From Gammaproteobacteria bacterium (GTDB taxonomy: Bacteria; Pseudomonadota; Gammaproteobacteria; SZUA-229), in NCBI GenBank assembly GCA_026195895.1, contig JAPHRO010000063.1, positions 1 to 51,873 on the forward strand: DNA of 51,873 bases, given 5' to 3'. Position numbers and translations under genes: made by a program. Under the pieces are notes generated by a model that worked only from the letters and a program-made list of their open reading frames with translations, did no database searches and had not been told where the DNA came from. Positions within the stretch are counted from its first letter, which is position 1. Each line of letters begins with the position of its first letter. Positions 8,208 to 16,769 of this stretch are shown here, piece by piece.

Positions 8208-9839
8208 CTACAGACTAACTTTTACCGTATTGAAGCCCGATTCTTTCGCTACAAATAATCCCATATCTGCTTTTCTAATCAATGACGCCATATCTTCGCC
8301 CTGTTCAGATACTGTAGTTAGCCCGATGCTAACCGTCGTTGTAACCACCGCATCTTTTGTTTTACATTTTAAAGCTGCGATTTGCTTTCGCATCTGTTCA
8401 GCTATTTTCTTGGCCTGTAATAAGTCATTTTCGTGTAACAGCACAATGAAGCCTTCTTTACCATAGCGACCATACTCATCGTCAGCCTGGAGGTTTGCTA
8501 GAATAATCACCGAGGTCTGTTTGAACAGATTAGTGGCAACCTGATGTCCATGTTGGGCTTCGATCACGTCGTATTTATCTATTTCTATTATGAGTAAAGA
8601 AAAAACCCTGGGCTTATTAAGTTGGTCAAGTTCCACCCTGGCTCTCTCAATAAACTGTTCTCTAGTGAGCAATGTTTTATTGCTGCTACTGCTCATAGAT
8701 AGTCGCTTTATCTCTTCTTGCAGACGCGCCTGGCGTAAGGCAATCATACTGTGAAAAACAATACCAGACGCCAGCTTGCAATCGTATTCATCAAACAAAA
8801 GTTCGTGCCTGAACAGGCTAACCAGGCCAACCGGCTTGTCACTGGAAAAAACAGGAATATCCAGCCTGAATAAATCTTCAGCGTTATTTTTATCGTTAAG
8901 GTGATTTTGCTGACTAATGTGTTCTTTTCTGGTTTTAAACAATTGATTTAGCCGTTGGCTATCCCAGCTTAATGTCTTTTGATGTAAAAACTCATCAGGG
9001 CCATAGCTGGCTATTTTTTTTATGGATTTACCCTGCATCATACCAACCGCCGCCGCATCGAATTCAACCGCGCCACTCATAAATAACAGCATGCTTTTAA
9101 ACAGACTGTCTACATCGTGTATAGATTTTAATTCACCGTGCAATTCACGCAAAGTTCTTTCCCAATCATAGGAAGAATTATGTGTGGTCATATTGATTAT
9201 AGGAGCGCCTTGTTCGGTGACAGATACAAATTCAGTCGTTATCTCCGCTGGCTCAGTCATGATTCCCTGCCTGGACGTTTCATCGTTTGGCAACATGTCC
9301 CGATGATTTTTTTTGAATTGTACGTCGAGTTTAAAGAACCGGATAAACTCCCCCATTGATATTGCAAAACCATATATTAAAAAATAAACGATCAGGTTTT
9401 TTATATTCAGGTCAGCCAGCATCTTTAGAGAAACAAGAGACACTAGCGCAACAAGTATAGAAATCCAGTATGCCTGCCTGTATTGCAGATTATGCCAGAT
9501 CAAAAGTATCATCAGACCAATGATATTTATCATGTCACTAAGAGTGGCGTTGTACAGATCCAGATATGACCATGCCGAAAATAAAACCAGGAATGCCAGT
9601 GAACTGGTTATTCTGGATATGAGTGGCGCCGGGTATTTATAGGCGATACCCCAGAATAACAACGCAATTAAAATTGCAGAAAAATTAACTGCCTGGCCTA
9701 AGCCTGCTTTTAAGGGTAGGTAGAGTAGAAAATTGGCAGAACTAACAATTACAGTTAATAAAAACAGCGTCCCATAGGAAGCGTTAATATAACTTCGGGA
9801 TGATAATTTTGTTTCGGTCGATTCTATAAATACTGACAT
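8208..9839 (-). CDS. Membrane GAF protein with degenerate GGDEF domain
   Basis: 543 residues. About six TM helices lie in residues 20-170, a GAF-like region at ~240-370, and a diguanylate-cyclase fold at ~385-543 with the typical ending VSIGLTT...LIRKADMGLFVAKESGFNTV. The signature loop reads RYGKEGF instead of RYGGDEF, at about residues 457-463. No RxxD inhibitory site precedes it. Diguanylate cyclases need GG(D/E)EF for GTP and metal binding, so this protein is probably inactive as a cyclase and may act as a GTP or effector-binding sensor. It stands alone between a small membrane protein and a lipoprotein gene, so context gives no pathway. Confidence 0.85.
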   Translation of the reverse strand: MSVFIESTETKLSSRSYINASYGTLFLLTVIVSSANFLLYLPLKAGLGQAVNFSAILIALLFWGIAYKYPAPLISRITSSLAFLVLFSAWSYLDLYNATLSDMINIIGLMILLIWHNLQYRQAYWISILVALVSLVSLKMLADLNIKNLIVYFLIYGFAISMGEFIRFFKLDVQFKKNHRDMLPNDETSRQGIMTEPAEITTEFVSVTEQGAPIINMTTHNSSYDWERTLRELHGELKSIHDVDSLFKSMLLFMSGAVEFDAAAVGMMQGKSIKKIASYGPDEFLHQKTLSWDSQRLNQLFKTRKEHISQQNHLNDKNNAEDLFRLDIPVFSSDKPVGLVSLFRHELLFDEYDCKLASGIVFHSMIALRQARLQEEIKRLSMSSSSNKTLLTREQFIERARVELDQLNKPRVFSLLIIEIDKYDVIEAQHGHQVATNLFKQTSVIILANLQADDEYGRYGKEGFIVLLHENDLLQAKKIAEQMRKQIAALKCKTKDAVVTTTVSIGLTTVSEQGEDMASLIRKADMGLFVAKESGFNTVKVSL

Positions 9840-9980
9840 TTATTTATCTCAGCATTGATAGCTTATGTGAGTTCTTGCCTGATTATTTTTGGGCAAACGC
9901 ATCTTGAAAAATATGACATAAAGATTACCAGTCCAAAAGGTGAAGTGACACATTTTCCTGACAGTCTCCTTACTGCTTTA

Positions 9981-10011
9981 CAAAGAAACAGCGCCCGAAT
10001 TACAGGCGCTG
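9981..10011 (-). terminator. Intrinsic terminator after the small lipoprotein gene
   Basis: CAGCGCC (9989-9995) and GGCGCTG (10005-10011) form a hairpin. On the minus strand it is followed by TTTCTTTG. It lies about 10 bases past the 10020-10367 stop codon and probably ends the plsX-fabH-VOC-lipoprotein transcript. Confidence 0.7.
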
Positions 10012-10019
10012 CTGGATTA

Positions 10020-10367
10020 TTAGCCTTTGGTATCTACATTTAATTTCTCAATTCGAGAAATTAAATCAGACGGTTGTTTTAGATTACCAAACAGTTCATC
10101 ATAGTTATTTTGCATTAAACTGGCAAATGCAGCCGTATCAGTTCGACCCATTAACTGAGCCAGAGCTTCAATATTTTCACCGCTGCCTGTTGCAGCATCT
10201 TTGCGGATGGCTTCAAAACGTTTGTCCAGATAATCATTCAGAGTAATATCAGGTGTTGCTGCATCCAGTGTACTGCTGGTGCTGGATGTGAAATCTGTAA
10301 TTGCTGAGCAAGCTGCCAGACTCGAAAATACACTGGTAAAAACCAGTGCTTTGATAGTTTTTTTCAT
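10020..10367 (-). CDS. Small putative lipoprotein of unknown function
   Basis: 115 residues beginning MKKTIKALVFTSVFSSLAAC, a lipoprotein signal peptide with lipobox LAAC, so Cys20 is the likely acylated residue. The mature part is Ser/Thr-rich at first and then mostly helical and acidic, with no motif I recognise. It follows the VOC gene by 24 bases on the same strand and is followed by a terminator, so it is probably the last gene of the plsX-fabH transcript. Confidence 0.75.
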   Translation of the reverse strand: MKKTIKALVFTSVFSSLAACSAITDFTSSTSSTLDAATPDITLNDYLDKRFEAIRKDAATGSGENIEALAQLMGRTDTAAFASLMQNNYDELFGNLKQPSDLISRIEKLNVDTKG

Positions 10368-10391
10368 AAACAGGATCTCTGATAGTTAGTT

Positions 10392-10784
10392 TTAGTTTTT
10401 ACCCATTCGCTGACCTACTGCAAGTCTATTGCCTTCCGGATCATCCAGAAAAAACTCTTTCATTCCATATTCTGTTAATGATATGTCACCGGGATTCATT
10501 CCCCTGGCAAGCATGAGCTGATATTGGGCTTCCACATCATCAGTATAGTAATAGAGCAGGATGTTGTCTTTTTTTTCTGCCGAGTTGTTGCGATTGGCGG
10601 AAGTATGGTCTGCTTGCTGTTGCAGCATGATATAGGTGTTATCAGATTTTAAGTGGACCCATTCCAGACCAGCATCACTTTCCGTTTTATTGATAACTAT
10701 ATAACGGAAGGCCTGTTGATAAAATTCCATGGTCTGCTGTAAATGATTGCAGCTAAGGACGGGAATAAGACCATGGAGTTTCAT
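10392..10784 (-). CDS. VOC/glyoxalase-family protein
   Basis: 130 residues with the vicinal-oxygen-chelate layout: it opens with LIPVLSCNHLQQTMEFYQQ and ends with MKEFFLDDPEGNRLAVGQR, the typical DPEGN element before the last strand. Members include glyoxalases, bleomycin-type binding proteins and dioxygenases; the substrate cannot be read from sequence. The gene starts 11 bases after the fabH stop, where fabD is found in many gammaproteobacteria, so fabD is not in its common place here. Confidence 0.8.
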   Translation of the reverse strand: MKLHGLIPVLSCNHLQQTMEFYQQAFRYIVINKTESDAGLEWVHLKSDNTYIMLQQQADHTSANRNNSAEKKDNILLYYYTDDVEAQYQLMLARGMNPGDISLTEYGMKEFFLDDPEGNRLAVGQRMGKN

Positions 10785-10795
10785 ATTTTAAACAC

Positions 10796-11764
10796 TTACA
10801 TTTTTAATAGAACAGAGCCCCAGGTAAAGCCACCGCCAAAGGCTTCCAGTAGGACAGTTTCACCTTTTTTGATGCGCCCATCACGGACCGCGGTATCCAG
10901 GGCCAGTGGTACCGAAGCAGCCGAGGTATTACCCTGCTTGTCTACCGTCATAACCACATGATCGCTATTCATGCGCAGTTTTTTTGCTGTTGCATTAATA
11001 ATGCGTATGTTGGCCTGATGTGGCACCAACCAGTCGATATCGCTTTTTTCCATATTATTGGCGGCCAGTGTTTCGTCTACGATACGTCCCAGTGTATTAA
11101 CCGCCATTTTAAATACTTCGTTACCCTTCATGGTGATATGCGCTTCACCGGCTTTTAATTTATCCAGGCCATTGGAAACGCCATAAGGTACATTCAGCAA
11201 ATGTTCGTAGCTGCCATCGGCATGTAGATGGGAGGACAATATGCCAGGTTCTTCACTGGCTTCTACAATGACTGCCCCGGCGCCATCGCCAAACAGCACA
11301 CAGGTAGTACGGTCAGTCCAGTCCAGAATTCTGGATAGTGTCTCAGCACCTATAACCAGAGCGCATTTGGCAGAACCCGCTTTGATAAAGTTATCCGCGA
11401 TGCCCAACGCATAGACAAAACCGGTGCATACTGCCTGCACATCGAACGCAGTACAGCCATGGATATCCAGCTTTTGCTGTAATAAACAGGCGGTGCTGGG
11501 GAAAATACGATCAGGCGTTGTGGTGGCTACGATGATCAGATCAATATCAACTTTCGTTTTGCCGGCCGCTTCCATGGCATTACGTGCAGCATGTTCTGCA
11601 AGATCACAGGTAAATTCGTCATCCGCCGCAATGTGGCGTTGAGTAATGCCAGTGCGTTCACGTATCCACTGATCAGTAGTGTCAACGATTGTTTCCATCT
11701 CGGCATTGGTCAGTATTCTTTCCGGCAGGTAACTGCCTGTTCCGGTGATTCGTGAGTAAGTCAA
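10796..11764 (-). CDS. fabH: 3-oxoacyl-ACP synthase III (KAS III)
   Basis: Starts fatty acid synthesis by condensing acetyl-CoA with malonyl-ACP. The catalytic triad is present: Cys113 in QAVCTGF, His249 in VPHQANIRI and Asn279 in GNTSAAS. The length of 322 is normal. The start codon is TTG: bases TTGA overlap the plsX stop TGA, and AAGGA within the last plsX codons provides the ribosome-binding site. Translation is therefore probably coupled to plsX. Confidence 0.97.
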   Translation of the reverse strand: MTYSRITGTGSYLPERILTNAEMETIVDTTDQWIRERTGITQRHIAADDEFTCDLAEHAARNAMEAAGKTKVDIDLIIVATTTPDRIFPSTACLLQQKLDIHGCTAFDVQAVCTGFVYALGIADNFIKAGSAKCALVIGAETLSRILDWTDRTTCVLFGDGAGAVIVEASEEPGILSSHLHADGSYEHLLNVPYGVSNGLDKLKAGEAHITMKGNEVFKMAVNTLGRIVDETLAANNMEKSDIDWLVPHQANIRIINATAKKLRMNSDHVVMTVDKQGNTSAASVPLALDTAVRDGRIKKGETVLLEAFGGGFTWGSVLLKM

Positions 11765-12786
11765 GCCGATTCCTTCTCTAGTAAGGTTTCAAGATGTTTT
11801 TCTATGCGCTGCGGTAGTGATTTTTCAACTTCCAGCATGGCCACTTTAATCGCATTGCTAAATGCGTATGCATCCGCTCCACCATGGCTTTTGATCGCTA
11901 TATCCCTTAGCCCAAGCAAACTCGCACCATTATATGCTCTATGGTCAACCCGTTTGCGGAATGCTTTAAGAATCGGCATGGCTGCCAGCCCAACTAGCCT
12001 GGTTAGCCAGTTGCGCGTGAATTCTTCTTTCATCAGCTGGGTGATCATTTTAGCAACACCTTCTGCCGATTTAAGCGAGACATTACCCACAAATCCATCA
12101 CAGACAACGACATCCACATCACCGGTAAAAATATCGTCTCCCTCAACAAAACCTATGTAATTTAAGCCACTATTTTGTAATAAAGGCTCCGCTGCTTTTA
12201 CCTGGGCATTGCCTTTCATCGCTTCTGAACCTACATTGAGCAGACCTACTCTGGGATTCTCGATATTATCAACAGCCGCCGCCGTAATTGAACCCATGAC
12301 GGCAAATTGAAACAGGTGATTAGCGCCAACATCGACATTGGCACCTAAATCCAGCATGTGGGTATGTCCCATCAGCGAAGGCAGTGTGGTCATCAGTGCG
12401 GGACGATCAATGCCGGGAAGCGTTTTCAGGACAAATTTGGCTGTTGCCATCAAGGCACCCGTATTGCCAGCACTGACGACCGCATTTGCCCTGCCCTCAT
12501 GGACCAGGTTAATCGCCACGCGCATTGACGAGTCTTTCTTTTTACGCAACGCCTGCGCGGGGGCTTCGTCCATGGCGACTATTTCAGCGGCATGGTGAAT
12601 TTGCAGGTTTTCGGATAATTGCAGGCCATGAAGTGCAATCTGTTCTTTGATGGCGTCTTGCTGCCCTACCAGAATCAGGCGGGCATCGGGTTTTTCTTTC
12701 AGCACCAGTGCCGCTGCGGGAACAATGACCCTGGGTCCAAAATCACCACCCATGGCATCAAGTGCAATTATTGGATTGTCAGCCAT
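11761..12786 (-). CDS. plsX: Phosphate acyltransferase PlsX
   Basis: Makes acyl-phosphate from acyl-ACP for phospholipid synthesis. It begins [13 protein letters not shown], the family's N-terminal signature, and keeps [17 protein letters not shown]-type and [15 protein letters not shown] segments. Length 341 is typical. It overlaps fabH by 4 bases. Upstream, a strong terminator and a 51-bp tandem repeat separate it from rpmF, so it needs its own promoter between about 12790 and 12980; I see no convincing one. Confidence 0.97.
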   Translation of the reverse strand: MADNPIIALDAMGGDFGPRVIVPAAALVLKEKPDARLILVGQQDAIKEQIALHGLQLSENLQIHHAAEIVAMDEAPAQALRKKKDSSMRVAINLVHEGRANAVVSAGNTGALMATAKFVLKTLPGIDRPALMTTLPSLMGHTHMLDLGANVDVGANHLFQFAVMGSITAAAVDNIENPRVGLLNVGSEAMKGNAQVKAAEPLLQNSGLNYIGFVEGDDIFTGDVDVVVCDGFVGNVSLKSAEGVAKMITQLMKEEFTRNWLTRLVGLAAMPILKAFRKRVDHRAYNGASLLGLRDIAIKSHGGADAYAFSNAIKVAMLEVEKSLPQRIEKHLETLLEKESA

Positions 12787-12857
12787 CTAAATCTTCTATT
12801 AATATCCTGTGACTTTGATTGATAAAGCGCGCCTGCGTAGATCCTTTACATACACGT

Positions 12858-12979
12858 TATTCGTACTTCAGCTACATATTCGCTGCCGACATCCGTGTCT
12901 CTCGCGATATACCGTACTTCCTGTACATATTCACTACCGACGTCCATGTCTCTCGCGTTATACCGTACTTCCTGTACAT
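12858..12979. repeat. 51-bp tandem repeat, about 2.4 copies
   Basis: CGTACTTC recurs at 12862, 12913 and 12964. Each unit contains CGTACTTCCTGTACAT (the first copy is diverged) and a block ending TGTCTCTCGCG. GTAC-TTCCT-GTAC is an imperfect palindrome. The array fills the gap between the rpmF terminator and plsX. Period 51 is divisible by 3, which makes chance open frames across it, but no ribosome-binding site or family resemblance supports a gene. Confidence 0.85.
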
Positions 12980-12981
12980 AA

Positions 12982-13009
12982 AAAACGGGCGGATTAATCC
13001 GCCCGTTTT
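12982..13009 (-). terminator. Intrinsic terminator of yceD-rpmF
   Basis: A perfect 28-base palindrome with arms AAAACGGGCGGATT and its complement. On the minus strand it is followed by T6. It lies 18 bases after the rpmF stop, so transcription from yceD-rpmF should largely end before plsX. Confidence 0.9.
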
Positions 13010-13027
13010 CATAATAAATAGCTTGTA

Positions 13028-13213
13028 TTACTCGCTATCAGCGTTAGATGTAACAACTTTACGGCCACGATAGAAACCGTCAGGGCTAACATGGTGGCGC
13101 AGATGTGTTTCACCTGTAGTTGAATCTACAGACAGTGTTGCACTGCTCAGTGCATCGTGTGAGCGACGCATACCGCGACGTGAGCGAGTTTTACGGTTTT
13201 GTTGTACCGCCAT
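13028..13213 (-). CDS. rpmF: Ribosomal protein bL32
   Basis: 61 residues beginning [20 protein letters not shown], the bL32 signature, with the later [14 protein letters not shown] segment. Part of the 50S subunit. No zinc-binding Cys pairs are present, so this is the Cys-free form common in Gammaproteobacteria. It follows yceD by 32 bases, the conserved order. Confidence 0.98.
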   Translation of the reverse strand: MAVQQNRKTRSRRGMRRSHDALSSATLSVDSTTGETHLRHHVSPDGFYRGRKVVTSNADSE

Positions 13214-13245
13214 GATATTCTCCAGTAATCAATAACTTATGTTAA

Positions 13246-13764
13246 CTATTTCAACAGATCTTTAAGAACGGAAAAAGGATTTTCCTTTTCCTGCTGCTTC
13301 TCTGCATCTTGCTGCTGCTGATCTTTCTGTGTTTGCAGATAATCAGAACAGTCATAATCGTGCATTGCCACCAGGGGCATTGCGAGTAATATTTCGTCTT
13401 CTAACACGGCTGGAAGACTCATATTTTCATCGTCTACCAGCAGGGGTTCAAAATCTGCTGGCAGTTTTTCAGCTTGCTGCTCGTTGGTGATCAGACCAAG
13501 CTTGAATTCTATATGCAGCGGATATTTCATTGGCTGCATGCATCGCTGACAGGTCAAGCCCAGTTCAGCCGTTACTTTGCCAATTACATATCTCAGTGGG
13601 CCTTCCTGACCAAAGCTGACTTCGGCTTGCAGCTCGCCTGTCTCATCCAGCAGTAAATCGGCCAGTCGATCCAGTTGACCAATCGGCCATAATCCATTGA
13701 TTTCACAGCCAATTTTGGCTTTCTGTATAAAATCAAAGTGCTCGGGTAATAATGTCGCTGTCAT
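13246..13764 (-). CDS. yceD: YceD/DUF177 large-rRNA accumulation protein
   Basis: The DUF177 family is involved in 23S rRNA accumulation and is almost always upstream of rpmF, as here. The CxxC motif LTCQRCMQP and the acidic VEDE/LEDEILLAMP-type segment match the family, and the C-terminus ends NPFSVLKDLLK as in E. coli YceD. I chose ATG 13764 (173 residues). Upstream ATGs at 13779 and 13824 have no ribosome-binding site and would add residues absent from the family. Confidence 0.92.
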   Translation of the reverse strand: MTATLLPEHFDFIQKAKIGCEINGLWPIGQLDRLADLLLDETGELQAEVSFGQEGPLRYVIGKVTAELGLTCQRCMQPMKYPLHIEFKLGLITNEQQAEKLPADFEPLLVDDENMSLPAVLEDEILLAMPLVAMHDYDCSDYLQTQKDQQQQDAEKQQEKENPFSVLKDLLK

Positions 13765-13922
13765 AAACCGCGCAATCATATATGTTTTGTTATCGAGTGT
13801 CAAAAGAAATGCCTTATATATCAAGCATTTCCATTAAAGAATCAGTTTGCACTAAATGCCACTTGAACCCAGACATAGAGAGGTTAATATGTGCCCTATT
13901 TTCATCCGGTTATTCTAAGATA

Positions 13923-14498
13923 ATGAAACTCGTATTAGCATCCACCTCACCTTACCGTAAACAGCTTCTCGATCGATTACAATTGCCCTACGAAACGGAT
14001 TCTCCAGATATTGACGAAACCCCGCTGGCTAATGAATCCATCCAGGACATGGTGACACGCCTGGCAGAAGCCAAAGCCAGAAAGGTTATGGATACTCACC
14101 CGGATTCGCTCATCATCGGTTCAGACCAGAGCGCTGTGCTCGACGGCGAACCTTTAACCAAGCCAGGCAATTACGAAACGGCCTTTCAACAGTTGCGCGC
14201 TGCCTCAGGTAAACGCATTGTCTTTCAAACTGGATTATGTCTGTTGAATTCCGCAACCGGCAAGAGCCAGACGATCTGTGTGCCATATACCGTGGTATTT
14301 AAGGCGCTATCTGACGACCAGATCAGAAATTATCTATTAAAGGAAGAGCCTTATAACTGTGCCGGCAGCTTCAAGTCCGAAGGCCTGGGGATTGCATTAT
14401 TTGATCACTTTGAGGGCGATGACCCCAATGCATTAATTGGTTTACCGCTGATCAGGCTAATCGAAATGCTGAATAAGGAAGGCATGTCACCACTGTAA
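13923..14498 (+). CDS. maf: Maf-like nucleotide pyrophosphatase, YceF type
   Basis: House-cleaning pyrophosphatase that hydrolyses modified nucleoside triphosphates. The YceF branch acts on 7-methyl-GTP. The N-terminal motif LASTSPYRKQLL, the catalytic GSDQ loop and the SFKSEGLG segment are all present. ATG 13923 gives 191 residues, the normal length; the long upstream open stretch is not part of the protein. It is divergent from yceD, as in E. coli, which supports the YceF assignment. Confidence 0.95.
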   Translation: MKLVLASTSPYRKQLLDRLQLPYETDSPDIDETPLANESIQDMVTRLAEAKARKVMDTHPDSLIIGSDQSAVLDGEPLTKPGNYETAFQQLRAASGKRIVFQTGLCLLNSATGKSQTICVPYTVVFKALSDDQIRNYLLKEEPYNCAGSFKSEGLGIALFDHFEGDDPNALIGLPLIRLIEMLNKEGMSPL

Positions 14499-14552
14499 TG
14501 TGTTCCGGGGAATAACTGCTAAACTTCAGACAATCAAAACAAAAAATATCAA

Positions 14553-15050
14553 TTGATGGCTAATTTAAAACATCCGCTCTGGCAAAATCTATTCCGCCCC
14601 CAGGGTGATCGTATAACCGAAGTAACTGCCATGTGGATGGATACCCCGCTGTTTGAAAATATCTCCAGACATAAATGTCGAGAACTGGTGAAAAACATGC
14701 ATCCTCGGCAATATAAAAAAGATGAAAAAATTTTTAACAGCGGAGATATTGGCACCAGTGTCGTGCTCATTCGACAGGGTGAAGTTGAAATAAGGGCAGG
14801 CGAAAAATTACTGGCAGAATTAAGACAGGGCGATTTTTTCGGCGAAGTCGCACTTATCATAGATGAACCCAGAACAGCTGATGCGGTGGCTGCTGAAGAT
14901 GCGGAACTGATATTCTTTTTACGTTCCGACCTGGAGGAATGGGTGCAACGCTCGCCACGTGATGGCGCACAGTTTATGCTGAACATGTCTAAAGTTCTGG
15001 CTGCCCGCTTACGCCATACCAACATTCTCATGTCGTTACAGGCGAACTGA
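14553..15050 (+). CDS. Stand-alone cyclic-nucleotide-binding domain protein
   Basis: 165 residues made of one Crp-type cNMP-binding beta-roll. The phosphate-binding cassette FGEVALIIDEPRTADAV keeps Gly-Glu and the Arg that contacts cyclic phosphate. No helix-turn-helix follows, so it is not a DNA-binding regulator. Its stop overlaps the ATG of the next gene (TGATG), so it is translationally coupled to the AI-2E-type permease, suggesting that it senses for or regulates that protein. There are two adjacent in-frame ATGs at the start. Confidence 0.85.
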   Translation: MMANLKHPLWQNLFRPQGDRITEVTAMWMDTPLFENISRHKCRELVKNMHPRQYKKDEKIFNSGDIGTSVVLIRQGEVEIRAGEKLLAELRQGDFFGEVALIIDEPRTADAVAAEDAELIFFLRSDLEEWVQRSPRDGAQFMLNMSKVLAARLRHTNILMSLQAN

Positions 15051-16117
15051 TGCTGCAGAGCTTTATATCTCACCCACTCACTCGAGCACTGTTTTTATTT
15101 GGCTTAATTATATCTATCATCTCCTTTCTGGCCATTTTACTAGCGCCGCTACTTTTACCGATTATTATTTCATTTGCTTTATATGCCGTACTCGAACCAC
15201 TCAGCAGCATGTTAGAACGCCAGGGTCTTTCGAAATCAGCATCTTCTTTAACGGTACTATTGCTACTGGTACTGCTTGCCGCTCTGGTAATGTCCCTGCT
15301 CTTGCCACATTTGGCGGCTCAGCTATCCGCGCTACAAAAACAACTACCCGCTGTCTGGAACACCTTAGTTAATTTTGCTAACGAGTTTAGCCACTACCTT
15401 GCACATTCTTCAGGGCTCAACTTAAAAATAAGCGCGTTTACCCAGCCTTTTATAGATCAGGCCGATGAGCTGGGAAAAAAAGCACTTATAGAAGGCTCTA
15501 ACCTGCTAATCAGTTTTACAATTTTAATGATACTTGTACCTATCTTTACATTTTTTCTGATTAGAGATTTTCGAACGATAAGAAATCAGTTACTCGATAA
15601 GCTTCCCAACAATAGCTTTGAACTGGGCTGGATAATTTATCATCGTGTAGCACATCAATTACAGGACTATATTCGAGGCATCATGATTCAATCGGGCATC
15701 ATGAGCATTGTGGTAACCGCAGGCTTTTATATAATCGGTCTTGAATCGCCTATTTTACTTGGCCTGGTTGCAGGTATATTGAATCTCATTCCTTATGTTG
15801 GACCTTTGCTGGCCATGGTCTTACCGGTTTTGCTTGCACTGGGGCATGCACCGCTTGAATTATGGATGGTTGGGGCAGCAGTTGGCGTTATTCTGGCAGC
15901 CCAGTTAATTGACAATGTGCTGGTGATACCTTCGGTTATCGCTCATGCCGTTAATTTGCATCCGGTGATAGTCATCATCGGTATTATAATTTTTGGCAAT
16001 CTGTTTGGTTTTATTGGGATGGTTTTAGCGATACCTGTAATTTCAACAGCCAACATTATTTTTAAAGCCCTGTTACAGGGAATTAAAACTCGGCAGCCCG
16101 CATATTCTGATAGCTGA
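15050..16117 (+). CDS. AI-2E/PerM-family permease
   Basis: 355 residues with about eight TM helices in the family pattern: two hydrophobic hairpins at the N-terminus, a long soluble stretch (~75-150), and a C-terminal bundle with LNLIPYVGPLLAM and the IGIIIFGNLFGFIGMVLAIPV motif. The family includes TqsA (autoinducer-2 export) and other transporters including Na+/H+ antiporters, so the substrate is open. It overlaps the cNMP-binding gene by one base. Confidence 0.9.
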   Translation: MLQSFISHPLTRALFLFGLIISIISFLAILLAPLLLPIIISFALYAVLEPLSSMLERQGLSKSASSLTVLLLLVLLAALVMSLLLPHLAAQLSALQKQLPAVWNTLVNFANEFSHYLAHSSGLNLKISAFTQPFIDQADELGKKALIEGSNLLISFTILMILVPIFTFFLIRDFRTIRNQLLDKLPNNSFELGWIIYHRVAHQLQDYIRGIMIQSGIMSIVVTAGFYIIGLESPILLGLVAGILNLIPYVGPLLAMVLPVLLALGHAPLELWMVGAAVGVILAAQLIDNVLVIPSVIAHAVNLHPVIVIIGIIIFGNLFGFIGMVLAIPVISTANIIFKALLQGIKTRQPAYSDS

Positions 16118-16121
16118 AAAA

Positions 16122-16769
16122 TTAGTATTTTTGTTCCAGAATCATCAGATTGTTTTCCTTGCTTACTTTTAGCTTATCGAGAAAACTCATACCCAGAAGA
16201 ATGTGGCGTGGATAGTCACCATCAACGACCATGGCATCGACGTTAGCAAACGATATTTTGCCGAGTTTTACTGACTTTAATTTTATTCTCCATGCATTGG
16301 CAATGCCTGAAGCCGTAGATGCACTGGCCGGTATGCCATCTAATCGGTATTGAATCCCCAGTCGTTTGGCGTCAGGCGAACTCATGGCTATAGTAGTTGC
16401 GCCTGTATCGATAAGGAATCGGACAGACTGCCCATTTATGCTGCCATAGGTTAAATACATACCACGCTGATTAGCGACGATTTGTTCTTTAACTTTTTCC
16501 TGTTTTACATAGGACGTACTAATCCGAGTGCCCATTTGATATTCTTTGGCAACACCATCGATTTCCAGTGTCGCGATTTTGCTATCCGAAGTTATTAATC
16601 TGACACCGGATATTGGCGGCTGCCCCTGCTTTAAAGTATGGCGTTCACCATCAATCAATACCACTGCCATTCCGGGCAACAAGGCCTGTACTTCAATCTG
16701 TTCAATTGCCTCTGCAATAGCACTTGCTAGCAGTACAATAATAAATAATGTCAGCTTAATGTATTTCAT
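16122..16769 (-). CDS. Retropepsin-like aspartic protease (clan AA), exported
   Basis: 215 residues with an N-terminal signal peptide (MKYIKLTLFIIVLLASAIAEA). A clan AA domain follows with active-site motif LIDTGATT at residues ~119-126 and the later LGMSFLDKL segment. Such proteins work as homodimers, each giving one Asp. This corresponds to the bacterial TIGR02281-type family, here with an N-terminal region of its own (residues 25-100). Its ATG overlaps the stop of the DUF481-like gene by one base, so the two are co-translated. Confidence 0.85.
   Translation of the reverse strand: MKYIKLTLFIIVLLASAIAEAIEQIEVQALLPGMAVVLIDGERHTLKQGQPPISGVRLITSDSKIATLEIDGVAKEYQMGTRISTSYVKQEKVKEQIVANQRGMYLTYGSINGQSVRFLIDTGATTIAMSSPDAKRLGIQYRLDGIPASASTASGIANAWRIKLKSVKLGKISFANVDAMVVDGDYPRHILLGMSFLDKLKVSKENNLMILEQKY

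Noticed and set aside
9855-10043. 62-codon plus-strand reading frame
   Set aside because: No ribosome-binding site and no family resemblance. It runs across the terminator hairpin and into the antisense of the small lipoprotein gene.
12858-12979. Possible CRISPR array
   Set aside because: The units are directly joined tandem copies with no unique spacers, only about 2.4 copies, and there are no cas genes nearby.
12809-13073. Overlapping plus-strand reading frames of 62 and 84 codons across the 51-bp repeat
   Set aside because: They exist because the repeat period is divisible by 3. They have no ribosome-binding site, run through the rpmF terminator and overlap rpmF antisense.
13782-13922. 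N-terminal extension of maf
   Set aside because: The Maf family starts at the LASTSPYRKQLL segment near residue 5. The upstream 47 codons overlap the yceD leader and match nothing.
14549-15073. 174-codon minus-strand reading frame opposite the cNMP-binding gene
   Set aside because: It is the exact antisense of a recognisable protein, is rich in Ser/Arg/Cys as antisense frames are, and has no ribosome-binding site.
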